From NCBI GenBank assembly GCA_046261875.1, contig JBHENW010000154.1, positions 1-47,122 on the forward strand: DNA of 47,122 nt, in the 5' to 3' direction. The DNA comes from JBHENW01 sp046261875 (GTDB lineage: Bacteria > Acidobacteriota > Thermoanaerobaculia > UBA5066 > Gp7-AA6). Position 1 is the first letter of the stretch, and every line of letters starts with the position of its first letter. This document shows, piece by piece, positions 25,136 through 32,765 of this stretch. The notes under the pieces were generated by a model, which saw only the letters and a program-made list of their open reading frames with translations, did not search any database and had not been told where the DNA came from. The translations under genes and the position numbers were made by a program.

Positions 25136-27319
25136 TCAGCACTTGTTCAGGAAGCGGAAACCGGTCGCGTTCTGCCCCGGTGCGAGCGTGATCGTGTGCG
25201 TGCCCGGCGAGCCCGGCGTACCGGGGAAGGTCTGGAAGAAGCCCGGAGGCAGGACCTCCGAGAGCACGTAGGTCCCCGGGGGCAGGTTCATGAAGGAGAA
25301 GTTACCGTTCAGATCCGAGGTCGTCTCGCGGACCGTGCCGCTGGCGTCCGTCAGGCGGATCACGATGCCTTCCAGTCCCCGGTCGAGGCCGTCCACGACG
25401 CCGTTCTCGTTCAGGTCGAGGAATTTCTGGCCCGTAATGGAGCCGGTCAGGTCGGGAGACGCCGCTCGGTTGCCGAACAGGAGCCCCGTCACGACCTGTT
25501 CGGTCGTCAGATCGACCGAGAAGGTTCCCGGCGCGGCCGGCGCGGTCTGGAAGAATCCCGTCGGGACGATCTCGGAGACGACGTAGGCGCCGGCGGCGAC
25601 GCCGGTGAACGCGAAGGCTCCGGAGGCGTCGGACGTGGTGGTCACCACCGTGCCGCTCGAGCTCGTCAGGCGGATCGTCACACCCGAAAGGCCGGGTTCA
25701 TCGGCTTCGCGGGTTCCGTTGCCGTTGAGGTCGTTGAACTTCGTTCCGGACACCGCGGCGCCGAGCGCGCGGTTGCCGAAGAGGTTACCCACGGAGTTGC
25801 GCGACACGAACGTCAGCGTCACCGGGATCGTGCCCGGCGCGGGAGGCGCCGTCTGCTCGAAGCCGGCCGGCACCGTCTCGGAGAGCGTGTAGGGTCCGAG
25901 CGGCACGTCGCTGAAGGTGAAGGCGCCGCCGACGCCCGTCAGCGTCGTGCGGACCGGCGGCGTCGCTCCGCCCGCGAACTGGCCGCCGGGCACCGGAGTC
26001 AGGGTGATCGTCACGCCGGCGAGCCCGGTCTCGCCGGAGTCGAGCGCCCCGTTGCCGTTCAAGTCGTTGAACTTCGATCCGGAAATCGTGCCGCTGATGA
26101 TCCCGCGGAAGTTCCCGAAGAGGTTGTCGATCGAGGTGCCGCCCGAAGCGAGCGTCACCGGGATCGTCCCGGCGGGTGGGGCGGTTTGAGTGAATCCGAC
26201 GGGGACGATCTCGGAGAGTACGTAGTTGCCCGGCGTGACCTCCGTGAAGAGGAAGTTGCCGGCGGCATCCGTCGCGACCGTGCGGGCCGTCCCCCCGGCC
26301 GCTGGGGCCAGACGGATCGTGACGTTGGCCATCCCCGGCTCGCCGGCGTCGCGTTGCCCGTTGGCGTTCAAGTCCTCGAATTTCAAGCCACCGATCGCGT
26401 TGGGTATGAGCCGGTTACCGAAGTCCAGGTCCCGGATGTCTTCGTCGCAGAACTCGATGAAATAGCCGCGGTCCCTCGCGATGACGCGCCGCGAGAAGCG
26501 GCGGTCGGTGGGCCCCGTCTGCTCGAACGCGAAGGGGGGGAGCTCCACCACCCGGAAAGAGCGCCCCTGGCTGAGCCCGCAGATCCGGTAGGAGCCGTCG
26601 GGAAACGTCAGCGTCGAGAAGAAGACGCCCGTGCGGGTGTCGATGACGCGGATCTCGACCCCCCCGATCCCGGGCTCGCCGGAATCCCGGACTCCGTCTC
26701 CGTCGCGGTCGTCGAACTTCACGCCGGAAACGCAGAAGGTCCGGTCGCATTCGAAGCGTCTCTGCTGCTGCGGGGTCACGACCCGGACCATGAAGGTCTT
26801 GGAGAGCTCCGGCCGGAACCCGTGGAAGCAGCCCTCTCCGCACACGGAGCCGACCTGGTCCAGGCTGCCCTCGAACGAGGCCGCGGGGGTCATCCAGACG
26901 AGGTAAGCCGTCGAGCATCGCGCGGCCGACTGGAAAGGCATGAGCGAGACCGCTCGGGACCCGCAGGCGTTGACGCCCCCGGTCGCGTGCGTGCGGCCTT
27001 CGTACGAAGAGATGACGCCGCCGCGGATCATGACCGCGCGCTCGGAAACCGGATCGGTCGACAACAGCTCCAGACCCGTGGGGTCCGTGACCTGGAAGTA
27101 ATAGAGCCCGTCGGACAGGTAGGAGGAGGCGGGACACGGAAACTCGACCGGGCCGGCGCCGAGAAACACCGCTTCGAGAGAGTCGAAGGTCTCCTGCGGC
27201 GCGCCCTCGGCGCTCACGGTTGTCACCGATCCGGCCAGTTGCGCGCTTGCGGGGCGCGCGAGACAGAGGATCGCCAACAACATCGTGCTCAGGCCGAAGA
27301 GCGCCGACTTCATCCGCAT
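25136..27319 (-). CDS. Secreted protein with five SdrD_B-type (prealbumin-like) repeats
   Basis: This 727-residue secreted protein starts at ATG 27319 (AAGGAAG upstream) with signal peptide MRMKSALFGLSTMLLAILCL. The first 230 residues form a cysteine-containing N-terminal domain I do not recognise. Five SdrD_B modules follow, each opening with a Ca-binding-like loop: GVKFDDRDGDGVRDSGEPG, GLKFEDLNANGQRDAGEPG, GSKFNDLNGNGALDSGETG, GTKFNDLNGNGTREADEPG and GQKFLDLNENGVVDGLDRG. Each module ends near a GNR or similar turn, and the protein stops after FLNKC. There is no sorting signal or membrane anchor. Such repeats make rod-like adhesin or matrix stalks. It is the first gene of a unit with the OmpA gene. 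Confidence 0.88.
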   Translation of the reverse strand: MRMKSALFGLSTMLLAILCLARPASAQLAGSVTTVSAEGAPQETFDSLEAVFLGAGPVEFPCPASSYLSDGLYYFQVTDPTGLELLSTDPVSERAVMIRGGVISSYEGRTHATGGVNACGSRAVSLMPFQSAARCSTAYLVWMTPAASFEGSLDQVGSVCGEGCFHGFRPELSKTFMVRVVTPQQQRRFECDRTFCVSGVKFDDRDGDGVRDSGEPGIGGVEIRVIDTRTGVFFSTLTFPDGSYRICGLSQGRSFRVVELPPFAFEQTGPTDRRFSRRVIARDRGYFIEFCDEDIRDLDFGNRLIPNAIGGLKFEDLNANGQRDAGEPGMANVTIRLAPAAGGTARTVATDAAGNFLFTEVTPGNYVLSEIVPVGFTQTAPPAGTIPVTLASGGTSIDNLFGNFRGIISGTISGSKFNDLNGNGALDSGETGLAGVTITLTPVPGGQFAGGATPPVRTTLTGVGGAFTFSDVPLGPYTLSETVPAGFEQTAPPAPGTIPVTLTFVSRNSVGNLFGNRALGAAVSGTKFNDLNGNGTREADEPGLSGVTIRLTSSSGTVVTTTSDASGAFAFTGVAAGAYVVSEIVPTGFFQTAPAAPGTFSVDLTTEQVVTGLLFGNRAASPDLTGSITGQKFLDLNENGVVDGLDRGLEGIVIRLTDASGTVRETTSDLNGNFSFMNLPPGTYVLSEVLPPGFFQTFPGTPGSPGTHTITLAPGQNATGFRFLNKC

Positions 27320-27493
27320 TGCGCTTCCTTTCCGATTTCTGTGAAGCGTATCCTGACTAGAGCTGTCCTGCGCCCGCTTTTTGCAAAAGATGTGCCCTGG
27401 GAGGCGACCGGCGTACCGCGCCGCCGGGACCTCGGAACTTCGCGGGAGGAGCAAACCGAGGGAGACTTCGCACCTGGTCGAAAGGAGGAGGGC

Positions 27494-27929
27494 ATTCGCG
27501 TCACGGCTCACGGGAAGACGGACCGGGGGCGCGTGCGCTCGAAGAACGAGGACGGCGAGATGCGACAGATCACCCGCGACCATTCTTTCGTCGCCGAGAT
27601 GGTCGAGAGCGGCGCCCTCACGCTCGAAGAGGCCCAGCGTTCCCCCTACCGCAACGTCATCCTCCCTACCGCAACGTCATCCTCCAGGCGGTGGGCCAGA
27701 AGAAGAACCTCGAGGTCGCCCTCGACGCCGTGGATCTCGCCCCGGGCGACGTGCTTCTGCTCTGCACCGATGGTCTCTCCGAGAAGGTCTGCCCCGCCGA
27801 AATGGCCCGTGTCGTGCAATCGGGAGATCCGCGTCAGGCCGCCGAGGCCCTCGTGAAGCTCGCCAACGAGCGGGGGGGCGAGACAACATCACCGTCCTGA
27901 TCGGAAAGGTGGAGGGGGGAGAACCATGA
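27494..27929 (+). pseudogene. Decayed PP2C-type Ser/Thr phosphatase
   Basis: The N-terminus reads IRVTAHGKTDRGRVRSKNED, the first PP2C motif. Its initiation codon is ATT (27494-27496) after a good GGAGGAG, suggesting a mutated ATG. After NEDG about 120 residues are missing, including the metal-binding VADGMGGH and GDSR regions, and the text resumes as EMRQITRDHSFVAEMVESGA. A 20-bp tandem duplication (27644-27683) then breaks the frame. The next part (GQKKNLEVALDAVDLAPGDV, LLLCTDGLSEKV) is intact until a G-run near 27880, where one G is missing; the other frame supplies GGRDNITVLIGKVEGGEP. The final TGA overlaps the M48 start (ATGA), preserving the old operon junction. It would once have opposed the Ser/Thr kinases. 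Confidence 0.85.
27644..27683 (+). repeat. 20-bp perfect tandem duplication inside the PP2C remnant
   Basis: Two identical 20-bp units lie head to tail at 27644-27663 and 27664-27683 (unit begins CCCTACCGC and ends GTCATCCT). Because 20 is not a multiple of 3, the duplication shifts the reading frame after the conserved SPYRNVIL. It may be replication slippage or an assembly artefact. Confidence 0.95.
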
Positions 27930-28771
27930 GATCCAGCCGGCTTCTCATCGCCGTCGTGATCGCCGTCATCGGCGGCCTCTTTTACTTCTGCAACACGCAG
28001 GAGAATCCCGTCACGGGAGAGAAGCAGCGCGTCGCCCTCTCCACGGAACAGGAGGTCGCGCTCGGCCTGCAGGCCGCCCCGCAGATGGCCGCCGAGTTCG
28101 GCGGGCTCCATCCGGACCCTGTGGTCCAGGACTACGTCGAACGGCTCGGCGAGCAGATCGTGGCGGAGTCCGGGGCAAAGGGCGCGGGCTACCAGTACGA
28201 CTTCCACGTCCTGCGCGACACGGAGACGGTCAACGCCTTCGCTCTGCCCGGAGGGCAGATCTTCATCACCGCGGCGTTGCTCCGGAACCTCGGAAACGAG
28301 GACCAGCTGGCGGGCGTCCTCGGGCACGAGATCGGCCACGTCGTCGGACGGCATTCCGCCGAGCACCTCGCCAAGCAGCAGCTCACCCAGGTGCTCGTGG
28401 GCGCCGCGGGAGTGGCGGCCTCCTCGGAGGATTCGAGCGGGCAGCACGCCGCCGCGGTCGCGGCGATGGTCGGGCAGATGGTGAACATGCGTTACGGCCG
28501 CATGGACGAGCTCGAGTCGGACCGCCTCGGAGTGCGGTTCATGAGCGAAGCGCGGCACGACCCCGCGGCGCTCAAGGACGTCATGCGGATCCTCGCCGAA
28601 GCGAGCGGGGGCCGCGGCAACGCCCCGGAATTCCTCAGCACCCATCCGGATCCGGGGAACCGGGTGCAGGAGATCGAAGCGGAGATCGCGAGGCACTTTC
28701 CCAACGGCGTGCCTCCCGAGGTGACCGGGCGCGATCTGGGGAATTTCCAGGAGGTGCGCGCGCGCCTGTAA
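27926..28771 (+). CDS. M48-family (Ste24/HtpX/BepA-like) zinc metallopeptidase
   Basis: This 281-residue membrane-anchored or exported peptidase starts with a hydrophobic N-terminus (SSRLLIAVVIAVIGGLFYFC) and the common NPVTGEKQ spacer. The zinc motif HEIGH is at residues 134-138 (GVLGHEIGHVVGRH), and MDELESDRLG supplies the third ligand. The C-terminus carries the typical FLSTHPDPGNRV. Cys22 is not in a proper lipobox (YFC), so lipidation is uncertain. Proteins of this type degrade misfolded outer-membrane proteins or act as periplasmic quality-control enzymes. The ATG overlaps the former stop of the PP2C remnant. There is no TPR extension, unlike BepA. Confidence 0.92.
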   Translation: MRSSRLLIAVVIAVIGGLFYFCNTQENPVTGEKQRVALSTEQEVALGLQAAPQMAAEFGGLHPDPVVQDYVERLGEQIVAESGAKGAGYQYDFHVLRDTETVNAFALPGGQIFITAALLRNLGNEDQLAGVLGHEIGHVVGRHSAEHLAKQQLTQVLVGAAGVAASSEDSSGQHAAAVAAMVGQMVNMRYGRMDELESDRLGVRFMSEARHDPAALKDVMRILAEASGGRGNAPEFLSTHPDPGNRVQEIEAEIARHFPNGVPPEVTGRDLGNFQEVRARL

Positions 28772-28786
28772 CGGCGCCCCCGTCGG

Positions 28787-28815
28787 TCGAAGTTTTCGAT
28801 CCCCCGCCGTATACT
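28787..28815 (+). promoter_or_regulatory. Candidate promoter of the polysaccharide operon
   Basis: TCGAAG (28787-28792) and TATACT (28810-28815) are spaced by 17 nt. The -10 matches consensus at 5 of 6 positions. It lies about 30 nt before the TTG start of the first glycosyltransferase, at the head of the eight-gene chain. Confidence 0.5.
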
Positions 28816-28846
28816 CGACGGCGGAGACTTTTCGACAGCGTCCCAT

Positions 28847-30418
28847 TTGCCGCAGACCCCGCCGCCGGCCGCCGCGCGCCCTCTCCTGTCCGTCGTTCTC
28901 CCGCTGCTCGATGAGCGCGGCCTGGCCCTCGAGTGCATCGGCGGCTGGGCGCGGGAGAAGGCGGAAGTCCCCCTGCAGCTCCTCGTCGTGTCCGACGGTC
29001 GGCGACCCGCGCTCGAGCGCCGGGCCCGCGGTCTCCTCGGCCCCGAGGACGCTTTCCTCCTCCAGGAGGGGGGTGAGGCGGCGATGTATGACCGGGCGTG
29101 CCGCGCCGCGTGGGCCGACCTCCTCCTCCTGACGGAGGCTCACTGCCTCCCCTCGCCCGGAGCGGCCCGCAGCCTGGTTCGGTTCTTCGACGAGCGCGCA
29201 GCCGAGGCGGCGTGGCTCGAAAGCGGCCACCTCTCTCCGAACCGCTTCGCACGGTTGGAGGAGCGCCTGGTCGAGGAGGACCGGCGCTCCCGGACCGACC
29301 CGGACGACTGGCGCCATGTTTCGTTGCGCGGGTTCGCGGTGCGCAAGAGCGTCTACCTGGACGCCGGCGGCCTGCGCCCCGAGCTCGGACGGTTTGCGGA
29401 GGCCGTTCTCGCGGTGCGCATCCAGCGCAGCGGCCGGAAGCTGCATTCGGTGCCGGGCGCGCTCGTCCGGCACGGCAACTGTGAGACGTACTCCGAGCTT
29501 TCCGAGGCGCTCCGAGCCCATGGCGCGGCGCAGGCCGCGTACTGGGAGCGGTGCGAGCGCGGAGAGGTCGAGCGGTTCCATCCGCCCCATCCCGACTGGG
29601 CCGGCCGGGGCCGGCTCGATCGGACCGCCGCTCGAGAGCTGTCGCGCATCGCGTGGGCGAGCCTCTTTCGGGACGCCGGGCGGCCCGGCCGTGGGGAGAG
29701 GTCCGGCGAAGTCGCGCGCGTTCTGCCAGCGATTCTCGCAGCGGCCCTGCTCGGCCCGCGTCCGGCCCTCTGGAAGGCCCGGGCCGCCGCGATGGCCGTG
29801 CGGGCCCGGTGCCTTTTCGCCCGCGGCGACGAACACCGTTTTTACGGCCTGTACCGACGGCTCTGGGCCGCGCTGCTGCGCGTCGGAGTCCTCCAAGAAG
29901 TCCTGCGGCAGGCTCCCCCGACGGCTTCCGGCGACGGGCGCTCGGGAGCCATCGACGCCGGAGAGATCCCCGACGGCGCCTTCGCCGGGTTTTACGGCCG
30001 CGAGGACTGGGCGAAAAAGCCGTGCCGGTGGAGCGCGCCGGTCGCGCTGGCGCGTGTCCGCGTGCCAGCGGGGACATACCGGGTCCGTCTGCGGGCGCAC
30101 TTCCCCTGGGGGGCGGAGGAGAGCTGTCTTCGCCTCTTCTGGAACGGCCAGCCGATCCCTCCGCGCGCGGTCAGACCCACCGCGGACGGCGTCGAGTTCG
30201 CGCCCCCCGGCGCGAGCCCCCAGGATGAAACCCAGACGATCGGCATCGTCTGCCGGCCCTATCTTCCGCGACGGAGCGGTTCTCCCGACCCCCGGCGGCT
30301 CGGGCTTCTCCTCTTCGCAACCGAGCTGACGCCGGCGCTCGCGGCCGAGGCGGCGCCCGCCTTCTCCCGCGGCCTCGGCGGCAGCGGCCTTCCGGCTTCC
30401 GCGCCCAGGACCTCATGA
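28847..30418 (+). CDS. Family 2-type glycosyltransferase with C-terminal beta-sandwich module
   Basis: This protein has 523 residues and starts at TTG 28847. The N-terminal half (about 12-250) is a GT-A fold glycosyltransferase: LLSVVLPLLDERGLALECI, LLVVSDGRRPALERRAR, a substrate-site region ADLLLLTEAHCLPSPGAA, and VSLRGFAVRKSVYLDAGGL before the acceptor side. The nucleotide-binding DxD is not a clean match, so activity is probable rather than certain. A helical middle follows. Residues about 375-500 form a beta-rich module (GFYGREDWAKKPCRWSAP, RLFWNGQPIPP) resembling one in a later protein of the locus. It opens the polysaccharide operon and overlaps the epimerase gene by 4 nt. Confidence 0.8.
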   Translation: MPQTPPPAAARPLLSVVLPLLDERGLALECIGGWAREKAEVPLQLLVVSDGRRPALERRARGLLGPEDAFLLQEGGEAAMYDRACRAAWADLLLLTEAHCLPSPGAARSLVRFFDERAAEAAWLESGHLSPNRFARLEERLVEEDRRSRTDPDDWRHVSLRGFAVRKSVYLDAGGLRPELGRFAEAVLAVRIQRSGRKLHSVPGALVRHGNCETYSELSEALRAHGAAQAAYWERCERGEVERFHPPHPDWAGRGRLDRTAARELSRIAWASLFRDAGRPGRGERSGEVARVLPAILAAALLGPRPALWKARAAAMAVRARCLFARGDEHRFYGLYRRLWAALLRVGVLQEVLRQAPPTASGDGRSGAIDAGEIPDGAFAGFYGREDWAKKPCRWSAPVALARVRVPAGTYRVRLRAHFPWGAEESCLRLFWNGQPIPPRAVRPTADGVEFAPPGASPQDETQTIGIVCRPYLPRRSGSPDPRRLGLLLFATELTPALAAEAAPAFSRGLGGSGLPASAPRTS

Positions 30419-31554
30419 CACGAGCCACGCGCCTCGTCGTCATCGTGGGGACGCGGCCCGAAGCGATCAAGATGGCGCCCGTGATCCAGCGGCTGCGTCG
30501 CGAGGCCGGCCGCTTCGACGTCGTCCTCTGCGCCACCGCGCAACACCGCGAGATGCTCGATCAGGTGTTCGACCTGTTCGACCTGACCCCCGACCTGGAT
30601 CTCGACCTCATGCGTCACGACCAGTCCGCGAGCGAGCTGGCGTCCCGGATCTTCGCGACGCTCGACCCTTTGCTCGCCGAGCGCCGGCCCGACTGGCTTC
30701 TCGTACAGGGGGACACGACGACGGCGATGTGCGCCTCCATCGCCGCTTTCCACCGCCGCATACCGGTCGGCCACGTCGAGGCCGGGTTGCGCACCGGGGA
30801 CCTCGACCGGCCGTTTCCGGAGGAGATGAACCGCCGCGTCATCGACGTCGTTGCGCGCGCCTACTTCGCTCCGACGGAGAGGGCGGCGGCCGCGCTGCGA
30901 GCTGAGGGCGCGCCCCCGAAATCGGTGTACCTGACCGGGAACACGGTCGTGGACGCGCTCCAGCAGCTCGCCGCGCGCGAAGGCCCCGCCCCCGAGGAAG
31001 ACCTCGTCCTCGTGACGGCGCACCGGAGGGAGAGTTTCGGCGCGCCGTTCGAACGGGTCCTCTCGGCCGTCGCGCGCCTCGCCGCCGCCTTCCCGCGGAC
31101 CCGGTTCCTCCACGTGGCCCACCCCAATCCAAGCGTCGCCTCGGCGATGCGCCGCGGCGCGGCGGCGCCCAACGTCGAGCGCGTCGAGCCGCTGGACTAC
31201 CGGGCGCTGCTCAGGGTCCTCCGTCGCTGCCGCCTCGTGCTGACGGACTCCGGCGGCATCCAGGAGGAAGCGCCGACCTTCGGCAAGCCCGTTCTGATCC
31301 TCAGAGAGAAGACCGAGCGGCCGGAAGGGGTCGAAGCCGGCATCGCGCGACTCGTGGGAACCGACGAAGAGACGATCGTGCGCGAAGCCTCGCGGCTGCT
31401 CTCCGAGGAGCCGGCCCGTCGCGCGATGATCGCGACCCGCAACCCCTACGGGGACGGGAAGGCGGCCGATCGGATCGCGGACGTGCTGGCCGGCCGGCCG
31501 TTTCGCCCCTTCGAGCCCCCACGGGGGTCCGCCCCGCAAGCCGCCCGCGCATGA
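30415..31554 (+). CDS. wecB: UDP-N-acetylglucosamine 2-epimerase (non-hydrolysing)
   Basis: This 379-residue enzyme converts UDP-GlcNAc to UDP-ManNAc, a sugar donor for surface glycans. Family landmarks are present: VVIVGTRPEAIKMAPVI at the N-terminus, VQGDTTTAM, GHVEAGLRTGDLDRPFPEEMN reduced to its acidic residues (VEAGLRT, FPEEMNRR), LVTAHRRESFG, LTDSGGIQEEAPTFGKPVLI and REKTERPEG. Length matches WecB/MnaA. ATG at 30415 overlaps the previous stop (ATGA), and its own stop overlaps the next start. It is the only sugar-nucleotide enzyme in the window, so other donors must come from elsewhere. Confidence 0.95.
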   Translation: MTRATRLVVIVGTRPEAIKMAPVIQRLRREAGRFDVVLCATAQHREMLDQVFDLFDLTPDLDLDLMRHDQSASELASRIFATLDPLLAERRPDWLLVQGDTTTAMCASIAAFHRRIPVGHVEAGLRTGDLDRPFPEEMNRRVIDVVARAYFAPTERAAAALRAEGAPPKSVYLTGNTVVDALQQLAAREGPAPEEDLVLVTAHRRESFGAPFERVLSAVARLAAAFPRTRFLHVAHPNPSVASAMRRGAAAPNVERVEPLDYRALLRVLRRCRLVLTDSGGIQEEAPTFGKPVLILREKTERPEGVEAGIARLVGTDEETIVREASRLLSEEPARRAMIATRNPYGDGKAADRIADVLAGRPFRPFEPPRGSAPQAARA

Positions 31555-32765
31555 GCGATCGGTTTCGGACATGGTTGCGGGATCTGATGCCCGGCCCGGT
31601 GCGCGAGCGCTACCACCGTTACGCGCTGCGCCGCGACTTCGGGATCGGTGAGCGGGACAGCGGCCCGGAACGGCGCGCCGCGGGGGCCGGGCTCGCGCCG
31701 GGTCTCAACGTCATCGGCTACTTCGACTCCGTCAGCGGCGTCGGCCAGTCGGCCCGCGCGATGGCGGCCGCGGCGGAAGCCGCAGGAGTGCCGGTCCTGC
31801 GGATCGAGGCGGCGGCCGGCGGGGACCGGCGCGTTTCCAGCCCGTACGACGTGAACCTGTACCACGTCAATGCGGACGGGGCCGGCTCGGTGGTGGAGAC
31901 GCTCGGGCCCCGGCTCCACGCGGGACGCCGCAACGTCGCGTACTGGTACTGGGAATCCGATCGCTTCCCGGCGCGGTGGGCCGACCGCTTCCGGTACTTC
32001 GACGAGATCTGGGTGGCTTCGGAGTTCTGCCGGCGCGCGATCGCGTCGGTTTCGCCGATTCCGGTGCACCGGATACCGCCGGCCGTTCTCGCCTCGGAGG
32101 CGCCGCGGGACGGGGCAGGACGCTCCGGGGACGCGTTCCGTTTTCTCTGCGTCTTCGATGCGTTCAGCGTGCCGGAGCGCAAGAACCCCATCGGCACGAT
32201 CCGCGCCTTCGCGCGCGCCTTTCCGAGGTCTTCAGGAGCCGCCCTGCGCGTGCAGGCGCACAACGGGCGCCGCGTCGAAGGGCTTCTCGGGGAGATGCGG
32301 GCCGCCGCGGAGGGTGCAAACGTCGTCATCGAGGACCGGGCGCTCACGCCGCCGGAGCTCGGCGCGCTCTTCTCCTCCTGCGACGCCTACCTCTCGCTCC
32401 ACCGTTGCGAAGGGTTCGGCTTTCCGATCGCCGAGGCCATGGCCCTCGGCAAGCCCGTCATCGCGACGGACTATTCCGGCAGCACCGACTTCCTCGACGA
32501 ACGGACGGGCTTTCCGGTCCGCTGGAAGCCCTGGACTCTCGCCTGGCCTCTCAAGGACTACGAGGTCGGGACCGTCTGGGCGGACCCGGAGGAGGCGCAT
32601 GCGGTCGAAACGATGCGCCTCGTTTCCTCGCAGCCCGCAGAGCGCACGCGCCGGGCGGAGGCCGGGCGGCGCCGGATTCTCGAGCTCTATGCGCCGCGGG
32701 CGAGCGGCGGCCGGATCGCGGCGCGCCTCGAGGCGCTGCGCGCTCCGGGAGGGGCCGCGAGGTGA
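31551..32765 (+). CDS. Family 4-type glycosyltransferase
   Basis: This is a GT-B fold glycosyltransferase of 404 residues. The N-terminal domain includes LNVIGYFDSVSGVGQSARAM, typical of bacterial GT4 enzymes handling O-antigen or capsule chains, and the middle has YWYWESDRFPARWADRF and VWVASEFCRRAI-type elements. The donor site near the C-terminus carries the EGFGFPIAEAMALGKPVIAT signature. There is no membrane segment, so it should act at the cytoplasmic face of the membrane. It starts at ATG 31551 and overlaps both neighbours by exactly 4 nt. Confidence 0.9.
   Translation: MSDRFRTWLRDLMPGPVRERYHRYALRRDFGIGERDSGPERRAAGAGLAPGLNVIGYFDSVSGVGQSARAMAAAAEAAGVPVLRIEAAAGGDRRVSSPYDVNLYHVNADGAGSVVETLGPRLHAGRRNVAYWYWESDRFPARWADRFRYFDEIWVASEFCRRAIASVSPIPVHRIPPAVLASEAPRDGAGRSGDAFRFLCVFDAFSVPERKNPIGTIRAFARAFPRSSGAALRVQAHNGRRVEGLLGEMRAAAEGANVVIEDRALTPPELGALFSSCDAYLSLHRCEGFGFPIAEAMALGKPVIATDYSGSTDFLDERTGFPVRWKPWTLAWPLKDYEVGTVWADPEEAHAVETMRLVSSQPAERTRRAEAGRRRILELYAPRASGGRIAARLEALRAPGGAAR

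Noticed and set aside
25007..27856. Plus-strand open frame of 949 codons
   Set aside because: Antisense to the SdrD_B gene. Only its last part (from about 27494) coincides with the genuine PP2C remnant.
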